Origin: Planctomycetota bacterium
GTDB taxonomy: Bacteria > Planctomycetota > Planctomycetia > Pirellulales > PALSA-1355
Assembly: GCA_003389325.1 (NCBI GenBank)
Contig: QQVE01000034.1
Coordinates: 186,001-250,000 of the forward strand
Reading direction: 5' to 3'
Length of the DNA stretch: 64,000 nucleotides
Shown here: piece after piece, positions 7,301-14,742 of the stretch
How the letters are laid out: each line of letters starts with the position of its first letter
How positions within the stretch are numbered: position 1 is the first letter of the stretch
Translations under genes and position numbers: made by a program
The notes under the pieces: model-generated
The model's database searches: none
The model's input: the letters and a program-made list of their open reading frames with translations, nothing else
Told to the model about the DNA's origin: nothing

Positions 7301-8602
7301 ATGGAAGAATCCATCAAGGTGACGGTCGTCGAATTCAGCGACCGCAAGTGCTACCAGATGCAGTACCGCGATCCGATGACGGGCAAGAAAAAGACCCGAT
7401 CAACGGGCGTGGAGCGTGTCACTGGTCGCAAAAAGGAACGCGATGCAGCCCTGCGTGAAGCTGCCAAGTGGGAACAGGATCTCCAGGCGGGGCGGTACGT
7501 GGCCCCGAACAAGATCACGTGGGCAGATTTTCGTGAGCGGTACGAGGCCGAAGCCCTGTCCGGTTTGGCCGAGTCCAGCCACAAGAAAACGGCCGGCGTG
7601 CTGGACAGCGTCGAGAAGATCCTGTCCCCGGACAAGTTGCGAAGTGTGACCGCGGCCCGGCTGAGCTACTATCAGGCCAAGCTGCGTGAGCGTGGTCTGG
7701 CCGAGTCCACCATCAAGGGGCACCTGGCACACCTGGGTGCCGCACTCAACTGGGCGAACCGGGTTGGCCTACTGGAGAAGGTGCCGACGATCGAGCGGCC
7801 CAAGCGGGCCAAGGCGTCCAAGCTGATGAAGGGACGTCCGATCACCACGGAGGAATTCGAGCGGATGCTGGCCAAGGTGCGAGCCGTGGTCGTGCCCAAA
7901 CCGCCGAAGGGGAAACCGGTCAAGCCGGACCCCAAGCAGGAGTTGGCTGATGCCGAACGGGTCGAGTCGTGGAAGCACTACCTTCGCGGGCTGTGGTTCT
8001 CTGGTCTGCGGCTGGGTGAATCCCTGGAATTGTCTTGGGATGATCGGTCGGACAGGATCAGCGTCGATATGTCGGGCAAGCGTCCGATGCTCAGAATCCC
8101 AGCTGCCCTAGAAAAGGGGAATCAGGATCGGCTGCTGCCGATGGCCCCCGAGTTCGCCGAGTTCCTGGCCGAGATCCCCGCGGACCAGCGGGCAGGATAC
8201 GTGTTCAATCCGGGCACTCAGCGGCACAGCACCCGCCTGTCGGACGTGACCGTGGGGCGTGCGGTCTCGCTGATCGGCCGCGCGGCTGGCGTCAAGGTGA
8301 GTACCGATCCCGCCAGCGGCAAGGTCAAGTACGCCAGTGCCCACGATCTCCGGCGTTCGTTTGGCGAGCGATGGGCCAGCCGGGTCATGCCGCAGATCCT
8401 CATGGAACTGATGCGGCACGAGTCGATCGAAACGACCCTCAAGTACTACGTGGGCAGAAACGCCCAGACGACCGCCGACGTGCTATGGGCGGCACACGAA
8501 GCCGCGAGTAACACTTCTGGTAACAGCGGCATAAATTCGACCCCCGATGGCAATCTCTCTGCTGGCACTCAAGCCAAGTCATCGAAGGGAGTTAAGGTCT
8601 AA
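7301..8602 (+). CDS. Tyrosine site-specific integrase
   Basis: A 433-residue phage-type integrase. The order is an AP2-like arm-binding N-terminus (about residues 1-60), a SAM-like core-binding domain (about 65-160), then the catalytic domain. The active-site set is visible: Arg237 (SGLRLGE), a Lys in EKGNQDRLL, His348-x-x-Arg351 (HDLRR), His373 (MRHES) and the nucleophile Tyr382 (LKYY). It lacks no catalytic residue. The stop codon is two bases from the 3' end of tRNA-Cys, which is the expected target. A Lys-rich insertion (about 190-215) and a polar C-terminal tail are present. Confidence 0.95.
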   Translation: MEESIKVTVVEFSDRKCYQMQYRDPMTGKKKTRSTGVERVTGRKKERDAALREAAKWEQDLQAGRYVAPNKITWADFRERYEAEALSGLAESSHKKTAGVLDSVEKILSPDKLRSVTAARLSYYQAKLRERGLAESTIKGHLAHLGAALNWANRVGLLEKVPTIERPKRAKASKLMKGRPITTEEFERMLAKVRAVVVPKPPKGKPVKPDPKQELADAERVESWKHYLRGLWFSGLRLGESLELSWDDRSDRISVDMSGKRPMLRIPAALEKGNQDRLLPMAPEFAEFLAEIPADQRAGYVFNPGTQRHSTRLSDVTVGRAVSLIGRAAGVKVSTDPASGKVKYASAHDLRRSFGERWASRVMPQILMELMRHESIETTLKYYVGRNAQTTADVLWAAHEAASNTSGNSGINSTPDGNLSAGTQAKSSKGVKV

Positions 8603-8604
8603 AG

Positions 8605-8676
8605 AGGCGCCGGTGGGAGTCGAACCCACGATGGCGGATTTGCAATCCGCTGCCTTAGCCTCTTGGCGACGGCGCC
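8605..8676 (-). tRNA. tRNA-Cys (GCA)
   Basis: Read on the minus strand, GGCGCCG (8676-8670) pairs with CGGCGCC (8612-8606) as acceptor stem. The anticodon stem GCGGA/TCCGC holds the loop TTGCAAA with anticodon GCA, and the T arm contains GTTCGACT. The discriminator base is U and CCA is not encoded. The gene is the integration target of the element to its left and looks complete. Confidence 0.95.
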
Positions 8677-8688
8677 TGATCTTTTTGA

Positions 8689-8717
8689 AACCTAAAGGAT
8701 CACAGGGGTTGGGTCAA
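8689..8717 (-). promoter_or_regulatory. Promoter of tRNA-Cys
   Basis: On the minus strand TTGACC (8717-8712), a 17-bp spacer and TAGGTT (8694-8689) lie just upstream of the tRNA. The start would fall within a few bases of the mature 5' end. The -35 is strong and the -10 is weak. Confidence 0.6.
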
Positions 8718-8914
8718 GGTCGACTGGGCCTGCCCTGGCACTCTGGGCACTCCGCGTCGACCAGCCCCGCCCGCAACTCCTACTCTTAAGACTATCGGCC
8801 ATCGCGCACGATCTCTCTACATAGGGTTGCAGTAGCTACCATGCCGGCAGGCGGATGCGAAAATAGGCAACTGTGCTAGAACGGACTCGAGCAACGGCAA
8901 AAAGGAGTTTGCCC

Positions 8915-9253
8915 ATGGGCTTGTGGAATTTCTTCTCGAAGCGGCGGAACGCCCGCAAAGCGGCCCTCATCAGCAGCGAGGTCGCACAACGCAGCGTGGG
9001 GCCCGTGCTGGGCCGCGTGCGCCGTCGGGCGGCCTCGATGCGGATCTCGGAGGCCCGCGGATACGTTAGAGCCCGCTCGCTCGAGATCGTGCACCGCGAG
9101 CTGAGCGCGGTGCAGAAGGGCCGCGAGAAGCTCGATCCGGCCCTGCAGACCGAGATCGTCAGCCAGGCCACCGAGGCGGTGATCGTCCGCGTGATGGCCG
9201 AGTTGCGCAGCTCGGGCGAGGCTCCCGCCGAGCAGAAGAAACGCGCGGCCTGA
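8915..9253 (+). CDS. Hypothetical protein (112 aa)
   Basis: A 112-residue basic, helical protein with no signal peptide. The start at 8915 is set by AAAGGAG (8901-8907); an in-frame upstream start at 8873 lacks such a site. The sequence MGLWNFFSKRRNARKAALIS begins with an amphipathic segment that might touch membrane. The rest is Arg- and Ala-rich helices ending in a Lys-rich tail. I do not recognise a family. It is the first host gene next to the element junction. Confidence 0.65.
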   Translation: MGLWNFFSKRRNARKAALISSEVAQRSVGPVLGRVRRRAASMRISEARGYVRARSLEIVHRELSAVQKGREKLDPALQTEIVSQATEAVIVRVMAELRSSGEAPAEQKKRAA

Positions 9254-9392
9254 GTGGCGCTCGTCGTGGAGCCGGTTGCCAGCGGACGATCGGCGCGGTT
9301 TAGTGGAGGAGCTCCCAGAGAGCGCTTCCGTGCGAGCCGACGCGCCGTCGCCGTAGGCTCCGGGCTAAACGACCGGCCGGGACACGATTGCC

Positions 9393-10316
9393 GTGACAGC
9401 TTCGGGCGATAGCAACGCGCGGCCGCTGACCGGCGTGCTGTGCGTTTTTCAAACGCCGTACGACGCCGACGAGTCGATCGACTTCGCGACGCTGGATCAC
9501 GAAATCGACTGGCTCTACCGGCGCGGCGCCGACGGCATCGTGATGGCCATGGTGTCCGAAGTGCTTCGGCTGTCGACGGCCGAGCGTGAGGCGCTGGCCG
9601 AGCGGGCGTGCCGCACTAGCGGCGGTCGCGGCGCGGTGGTGATCAGCGTGGGGGCCGAAAGCAGCCACGCGGCCGAAGCGCTTGCGCGGCACGCCGAATT
9701 GCACGGCGCCGACGCGGTGATGGCCGTGCCGCCGGTCGCCGTGGCCCTCGATGCCGAGCAACTGCGGGCTTACTACGAGCGAATCCTGGCCGCGGTCGAG
9801 ATCCCGGTGATCGTGCAGGATGCCAGCGGATACGTCGGCCGGCCGATGCCGGTCGCGCTGTTGGCCGAATTGCACGAGGCGTTTGGGCCGCGGGTGTACT
9901 TCAAGCCGGAAGCCGTGCCGATCGGGCCGCGGCTCTCGGAGTTGTTGGCGGCCACCGGCGGCGAAGCCCGGGTGTTCGAGGGCACCGGCGGAATCGCGCT
10001 GGTCGACAGTTTCCGCCGCGGCATTGTCGGCACGATGCCCGGGGCCGACCTAGTGGACGCGATTGTCGCACTCTGGCGGGCGCTTCGCGCCGGCGACGAG
10101 GCGACGGCCTACCGCATCTGGCTGCCGCTGGCGGCACTGGTGTCGGTGCAGCACAGCCTCGATGCGTTCCTGGCTGTGGAAAAACATCTGCTGGTGCGGC
10201 AGGGCGTGTTCAAGAACACGATCGTCCGCGGACCCGTGGGCTACAGCCTCGATAACGCCACGCGCGACGAAGTCGATCGGCTATTCGACATCCTCTGCGC
10301 AGCGGTGGCGCAATAG
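9393..10316 (+). CDS. DHDPS/NAL-family class I aldolase-like protein
   Basis: A 307-residue TIM-barrel lyase of the dihydrodipicolinate synthase family, starting at GTG 9393. The Schiff-base lysine is Lys171 in YFKPEAVP. Two hallmark regions differ from true DapA: the GTTGE stretch reads MAMVSE (followed by LRLSTAERE), and the YNxP segment with the catalytic tyrosine reads QDASGYVG. It therefore probably cleaves or dehydrates another 2-keto acid, such as a sugar-acid-derived substrate, rather than making lysine precursors. Length is normal for the family. It ends at a hairpin facing the sodC gene. Confidence 0.85.
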   Translation: MTASGDSNARPLTGVLCVFQTPYDADESIDFATLDHEIDWLYRRGADGIVMAMVSEVLRLSTAEREALAERACRTSGGRGAVVISVGAESSHAAEALARHAELHGADAVMAVPPVAVALDAEQLRAYYERILAAVEIPVIVQDASGYVGRPMPVALLAELHEAFGPRVYFKPEAVPIGPRLSELLAATGGEARVFEGTGGIALVDSFRRGIVGTMPGADLVDAIVALWRALRAGDEATAYRIWLPLAALVSVQHSLDAFLAVEKHLLVRQGVFKNTIVRGPVGYSLDNATRDEVDRLFDILCAAVAQ

Positions 10317-10317
10317 A

Positions 10318-10361
10318 AACTCCAGGCAAGACAGCAACGCATGCTGCTCTTGCCCGGAGTT
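10318..10361. terminator. Bidirectional hairpin between convergent genes
   Basis: AACTCCAGGCAAGACAGCA (10318-10336) pairs with TGCTGCTCTTGCCCGGAGTT (10342-10361) with one mismatch and one bulge around a 5-nt loop. It separates the converging aldolase-like and superoxide dismutase genes. There is no clear U-run on either side. Confidence 0.55.
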
Positions 10362-10396
10362 GGTGAATCCGCGTCGAATTGCCCAGAGGTTGCTGT

Positions 10397-10954
10397 CTAC
10401 TTCGCGGCGGTGGCCGGGGCCGGTTGGGCCAGACCGATCACGCCGATGCCCACGCGCGGGCCGGCATCGCCGGAGGGCTGCGACTTGAGGTCGTCGACGC
10501 CGCCATGGACGACGATCGAGCGGCCGATCATGTGATGCAGGTTGCCGTCGGCCTTGGCGCTGACCTTGGCCACGCCGTCGGCATTGGCCTTGATGTTGCC
10601 CATGTCGCCTACGTGATGCTCTTTCGAGTCGGGACCGCCGTGCGGCTTGCCGTGGGGATTGTAGTGGCCGCCGGCGCTGGTGCCGTCGTCGGCACGCAGG
10701 TCGCCGTACATGTGGATGTGAAAGCCGTGCTCGCCCGGGGTGAGGCCCGTGACTTCACCCGTGACTTGCACGTAGCCGTCTTTCTGCTTCAGCATGATCA
10801 CACCGGCGGTGTCGCTCTTGCTGGCCTTGGTGGGCACGATCACGGCCACGGCCTCGTCGACCGGCAGGGCATCGTGTTCGTCGGCCGCGCGGGCGGCCGT
10901 CACCAATCCCAGGGTGACAAGCACGGTGCAAATCTTCACGAAAGTTGTTTTCAT
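10397..10954 (-). CDS. sodC: Periplasmic Cu/Zn superoxide dismutase
   Basis: A 185-residue exported Cu/Zn SOD that converts superoxide to hydrogen peroxide and oxygen. A Sec signal peptide (about 1-23, cleaved near ARA) precedes the beta-barrel. Copper and zinc ligands are all visible: GFHIHMYGD, SAGGHYNP, KPHGGP, HHVGDMG and VVHGG. Unusually, both disulfide cysteines are absent: the usual GCTSAG is DGTSAG and the usual R-x-A-C-G-V-I-G is RVGIGVIG. The ribosome site AGAAAGGA lies 7 bases before the ATG. The C-terminal tail is Ala/Pro-rich. Confidence 0.92.
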   Translation of the reverse strand: MKTTFVKICTVLVTLGLVTAARAADEHDALPVDEAVAVIVPTKASKSDTAGVIMLKQKDGYVQVTGEVTGLTPGEHGFHIHMYGDLRADDGTSAGGHYNPHGKPHGGPDSKEHHVGDMGNIKANADGVAKVSAKADGNLHHMIGRSIVVHGGVDDLKSQPSGDAGPRVGIGVIGLAQPAPATAAK

Positions 10955-11142
10955 CGCTTGGTCCTTTCTGACAAGGAATGAAATTCCTCGGCACTCAAAT
11001 ACGCCTGTACGCCTGGCCCGGACTCATGTCCGGGACGAGATATCTTACTCAATCATGGCATACGCGCCCAAAACCCCAGATTTCGCGGCTCCAGGGCATC
11101 TGCTAGCCTAGGGCCTTTCGCGGACCGGGCCGAGAGAAAGCC

Positions 11143-12237
11143 ATGCAGCCGATCAACCTTCAAGACTACGAAGAGCTGGCCCGCGAGCGATTGCCCCAAG
11201 TCGTGTTCGACTACTACTTCGGGGGCGCCGAAGACGAGTTGACGGTGGCCGAAAACCGCGCGAGCTGGCAGCGGATTCGTCTCCGCCCGCGGGTGCTGGC
11301 CGACGTGGGCACGCGCGATCTTAAAACGACCGTGCTGGGAGCGGACACTTCGATGCCGGTGATGCTCGCGCCTTGCGGGTTCAACGCGCTGGCCCACGCC
11401 GAGGGCGAGTTGGCCGTGACCCGCGCCGCGGCCGCCGCCGGCGTGATCCACGTGGTGAGCACGGCTGGCACGCACAGCCTGGAAGACGTCGCGGCCGCCG
11501 CTCCGAATGGGACGCGGTGGTTTCAACTCTACTGCTACCGCGATCGGGATATCACCAGGTGGCTGATCGATCGGGCGGCGCAAGCCGGCTATCGCGCTTT
11601 GTGCCTGACGGTCGACGCGCCGCTGGTCGGCAAGCGCGAGCGCGACGCTCGCAACCGCTTTGGCCTGCCGCACGGCATGGGCTGGAAGAACCTCGAGGGC
11701 GTGGGGCTGGAGCGGATGGACGTCGAGGACGAGGGATCGGCGCTGGCGCATTACGTCTCGAAGATTTGGGACCCGGCGCTCACCTGGGATGCCGTGGGCT
11801 GGCTGTGCGAGCAGTCGAGCCTGCCGCTGGTGATCAAGGGCATTCTCACGGGCGAGGATGCGCAGCGCGCGGTCGACCATGGCGCGCAGGCGATCGTCGT
11901 TTCGAATCACGGCGGTCGGCAGCTCGACGGCGCCGTGCCCACGAGCGAGGCGCTTGTGGAAGTAGCCGACGCGGTGGGCGATCGGGTGGAGATCATCGTC
12001 GACGGCGGCATTCGTCGCGGCAGCCACGTGCTGAAGGCGCTGGCCCTGGGCGCGCGAGCGGTGCTGGTGGGGCGGCCCTACCTGTGGGCCCTGGCGGCCG
12101 GCGGCCAGGCAGGCGTGGAGCACATGCTGGCGATTCTGCGCGAAGAGCTCGATCTCGACATGGCCCTCGCCGGGCGTCCCACGATTGCGAGCATCGACCG
12201 AACGCTGGTGAGCATGCCGTCCCAGGCTGGATGCTGA
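11143..12237 (+). CDS. FMN-dependent alpha-hydroxy acid oxidase/dehydrogenase
   Basis: A 364-residue TIM-barrel flavoprotein of the glycolate oxidase / lactate dehydrogenase (LldD) / lactate oxidase family, which oxidises L-2-hydroxy acids. Typical segments are YYFGGAEDELT near the N-terminus, MLAPCGFNALAHAEGE (FMN site), WFQLYCYRDRD, LTVDAPLVGKRERD, VIKGILTGEDA, the catalytic His256 in SNHGGRQLDG, and DGGIRRGSHVLKALALGA with VGRPYLW binding FMN phosphate. There is no membrane segment, so it is cytosolic and oxidase-like. Exact substrate (lactate, glycolate or other) cannot be read from the sequence. Confidence 0.92.
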   Translation: MQPINLQDYEELARERLPQVVFDYYFGGAEDELTVAENRASWQRIRLRPRVLADVGTRDLKTTVLGADTSMPVMLAPCGFNALAHAEGELAVTRAAAAAGVIHVVSTAGTHSLEDVAAAAPNGTRWFQLYCYRDRDITRWLIDRAAQAGYRALCLTVDAPLVGKRERDARNRFGLPHGMGWKNLEGVGLERMDVEDEGSALAHYVSKIWDPALTWDAVGWLCEQSSLPLVIKGILTGEDAQRAVDHGAQAIVVSNHGGRQLDGAVPTSEALVEVADAVGDRVEIIVDGGIRRGSHVLKALALGARAVLVGRPYLWALAAGGQAGVEHMLAILREELDLDMALAGRPTIASIDRTLVSMPSQAGC

Positions 12238-12388
12238 AATCGGCCGGCATCTCGTTGCCAGCCGCCATTTTGCACTCGCCAGACCGAGCTAGTAGACTGG
12301 AAGCTTTCCGGCCGGCGTCGCACGCTCGGCGTGTATCCAGCGACGCAGCAACCATCCCTCCTCCGTCCCTCGAACAGGTAACCTTTCG

Positions 12389-13684
12389 ATGAGCCACCAC
12401 TTGCCTAGTCGTCGCCAGTTTCTTGCCACCACCTCGACGGCCGCCGCCGCGGGATTGACTGTTCCGTATTGGATGACCAGTCAGTCGGCTCGGGCTGCCG
12501 AGGGATCGAAAAACGATCGGCCGCTGGTGGGTTGCATCGGCACGGGCGACCGCTGGAAGGGTGGCCTGGTCGGCGGCATCCGGCGTCACGGCGACATCGT
12601 GGCCGTGTGCGACGTCGACCGCAAGCATGCCGAACAGGGCCGCGAGAAGGCCGGCGGCAAGGCCGACATCTACGAGGATTATCGTAAGCTGCTCGACCGC
12701 GACGACATCGAGGTGGTGTCGATCGTCACTCCCGATCACTGGCACAGCAAGATCGCCATCGACGCCATGAAGGCCGGCAAGGACATCTACTGTGAGAAGC
12801 CGCTGACGCTCACGATCGACGAAGGCAAGCTGATCTGCAAGGTGCTCGAGGACACCAATCGCGTGTTCCAGGTTGGCACGCAGCAGCGGACGGAAATGAA
12901 CAAACGCTTTCTGACGGCCATCGCCATGATTCGCGACGGCCGCATCGGCAAAGTGAAGAAGGTCACCTGCGCCATCGGCGGCGCGCCCACCGGCGGGCCT
13001 TTCGAGCCGATGCCGGTGCCGCCCGAGTTGAATTGGGACATGTGGCTGGGCCAGGCTCCCATGGTCGACTACACCGAAAAGCGCGTGCACTACGAATTCC
13101 GCTGGTGGTACGAGTACTCCGGCGGCAAGATGACCGACTGGGGTGCCCACCACGTCGACATCGCCAGTTGGGCGCTGGGGGCCGACGACACCGGTCCGGT
13201 GTCGGTGGAAGGCACGGCCAAGCACCCCAATATTCCCAACGGCTACAACACGGCCACCGAGTTCATGGTGAACTGCAAGTATGCCGACGACGTCGAGCTG
13301 GTCATTCGCCACGACACGGAAAACGGCATCACCTTCGAGGGCGAGGACGGCACGTTCTTCGTCAGCCGCGGCAGCCTCACGGGTAAGCCGGTCGACGATC
13401 TGAAGGACAAGCCGCTGCCCGAGGATGCCATTGTGAAGCTCTACGGCGGCGTGCCCACCTCGCACATGGCCAACTTCTTTGATTGCGTGAAGTCGCGCAA
13501 GCAGCCCATCTCGGACGTGTTCTCGCACCACCGGGCGATGACCACCTGCCACCTGGCGAACATCGCGATTCGCCTGGGCCGCAAGATCGAGTGGGATCCG
13601 GAAGCCGAGACGATCGTTGGCGACTCCGAGGCGCTGTCGATGCAATCGCGACCGCAACGCAAGGGCTACGAGATCGTGGCCTAG
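12389..13684 (+). CDS. Tat-exported Gfo/Idh/MocA-family oxidoreductase
   Basis: A 431-residue NAD(P)-binding oxidoreductase. A twin-arginine signal SRRQFLATTSTAAAAG (about 7-22) opens the protein. The Rossmann fold follows, with GCIGTGDRWKG (49-59) and the family motif CEKPLT (135-140). The second domain has TDWGAHHVDIASWALG (about 248). Members act on sugars, inositols or their derivatives. Planctomycetes carry large exported sets, which is where this one belongs by its signal. Substrate is unknown. The gene stands alone, converging with a lipoprotein gene 28 bp away. Confidence 0.9.
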   Translation: MSHHLPSRRQFLATTSTAAAAGLTVPYWMTSQSARAAEGSKNDRPLVGCIGTGDRWKGGLVGGIRRHGDIVAVCDVDRKHAEQGREKAGGKADIYEDYRKLLDRDDIEVVSIVTPDHWHSKIAIDAMKAGKDIYCEKPLTLTIDEGKLICKVLEDTNRVFQVGTQQRTEMNKRFLTAIAMIRDGRIGKVKKVTCAIGGAPTGGPFEPMPVPPELNWDMWLGQAPMVDYTEKRVHYEFRWWYEYSGGKMTDWGAHHVDIASWALGADDTGPVSVEGTAKHPNIPNGYNTATEFMVNCKYADDVELVIRHDTENGITFEGEDGTFFVSRGSLTGKPVDDLKDKPLPEDAIVKLYGGVPTSHMANFFDCVKSRKQPISDVFSHHRAMTTCHLANIAIRLGRKIEWDPEAETIVGDSEALSMQSRPQRKGYEIVA

Positions 13685-13712
13685 CCGAATCGTTTCGACG
13701 GCGAAAGACTGT

Positions 13713-14582
13713 CTACGGAGCGACCCCCGCGTCGCCCGGCGGAATCCTGCCCGGCTCTTGGCCGGCGCCCACCGGGGGCATGCGCCCCGGCTCGCCCGTC
13801 TTGGCCGGCAGCGTCGCCTGATAACCGGCGTTCTGGACGTCGCGCGAGTCGTCCAGCGCGTTTTCGCCGCGGTGCTCGAAGACGCGTTCCGACGCGACCG
13901 ACGTGCTGGCCGGCGTCGGGGGCTTCTTCCAGCGGCTGAGCAGCGGGACGCGGATGCGCTCGCCGGCAAACGCGGTGCCCTCGTAGATCGAGCCGCGCTG
14001 GAAGGGTCCGGTGCCCAACAGCCACGAATCCTTGGCGCGGCTGGCGATTTTGCGGTTGCCCGACTGCCACACGGGCCGGCCGGACTCGCGGTCGTAGGCA
14101 AACACGGCGATCTTACAGACGGCCTGCTGCGTGGTGTTCTTGGCGATCGCGATCTCGGGAATGCTGGCGGTGCCGACGGGCAACAGCCCCACCGAGGGCA
14201 GGTTCGTGGCCGGCACGCCTAGCAGCACGTCGTTGCGGTTGGTGCCCAGCGAGCCGCTACGCACTTCGACGACGTAGTCGGCCTTTTCGGCCTCGTCCTG
14301 GATGATGCAGCCGCTGGCCAACATGTGCTGGCGAAGCGTGCTGATCACGTAGTCCTTGTCGAGCGTTTTTTCGATGAACTTGGTGTCGAGAAACACGCTG
14401 CGATCGGAGAGGGCACTGAAATCGATCTCGCTGACGGCCCGATCCACGGCGTCGGAGATGAGCAGTTGTTCGGTGGCAGTGCGCGGAGAGTCGCTCCACT
14501 TGGTGGTGCCGCAGCCGGCGGCTGATGCCACCACGGCGGCGCACGTCAAGCAAGCCCAGCGCAAGCGCATCGACGAAGCCAT
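13713..14582 (-). CDS. Predicted lipoprotein of unknown function
   Basis: A 289-residue protein with a lipoprotein signal: hydrophobic stretch then SAAGC with Cys24 as lipid anchor. The mature part contains ATEQLLISDAVDRAVSEIDF and a conserved-looking beta-rich region up to about residue 215 that includes YVVEVRSGSLGTN and FAYDRESGRPVWQSG. A Pro/Gly-rich, probably disordered tail follows (about 215-289). The conserved core is typical of planctomycete-specific secreted proteins of unknown function. A second in-frame ATG lies four codons in. No enzymatic motif is seen. Confidence 0.75.
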   Translation of the reverse strand: MASSMRLRWACLTCAAVVASAAGCGTTKWSDSPRTATEQLLISDAVDRAVSEIDFSALSDRSVFLDTKFIEKTLDKDYVISTLRQHMLASGCIIQDEAEKADYVVEVRSGSLGTNRNDVLLGVPATNLPSVGLLPVGTASIPEIAIAKNTTQQAVCKIAVFAYDRESGRPVWQSGNRKIASRAKDSWLLGTGPFQRGSIYEGTAFAGERIRVPLLSRWKKPPTPASTSVASERVFEHRGENALDDSRDVQNAGYQATLPAKTGEPGRMPPVGAGQEPGRIPPGDAGVAP

Positions 14583-14742
14583 TCGTTGCCTGTTAAGTCA
14601 GTGCAGTATTGCCCTTTCGCCCTCGGGTCCGCCCCACAGGGGTCGCGGATTATAGCGAAGAGGCTGCCACTGACAAACAGGGCTTTATGCGTGGATGCTA
14701 TCGCCCCTCGAAGCAGGGGCGAAAAGACTTGCCGCGGGCGAA

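Larger units (their letters stand above)
1..8604. mobile_element. Integrated phage-like element (right-hand part), inserted at tRNA-Cys
   Basis: A block of small, tightly packed plus-strand genes ends with a tyrosine integrase whose stop codon lies two bases from the 3' end of a tRNA-Cys gene, the classical layout of an element integrated in a tRNA. Recognisable cargo is an excisionase-like HTH protein, a DUF3987 ATPase, SSB, a terminase large subunit, a prohead-protease-like protein and a Cro-like regulator. Portal, major capsid, tail and lysis genes are not visible. The left end and left attachment site are outside the window, so the full size and the missing genes cannot be judged. The attachment core should lie within the 3' part of the tRNA (about 8605-8630). 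It could be a decayed prophage or a satellite that borrows capsids from a helper phage. Confidence 0.85.

Noticed and set aside
8718-8762. 7-bp inverted repeat GGTCGAC/GTCGACC upstream of tRNA-Cys
   Set aside because: It is short, lies beyond the tRNA promoter and could occur by chance in GC-rich DNA. No associated feature supports it.
11993-14101. 702-codon minus-strand frame
   Set aside because: It overlaps the clear oxidoreductase gene on the other strand and part of the lipoprotein gene in another frame. It has no recognisable motif.
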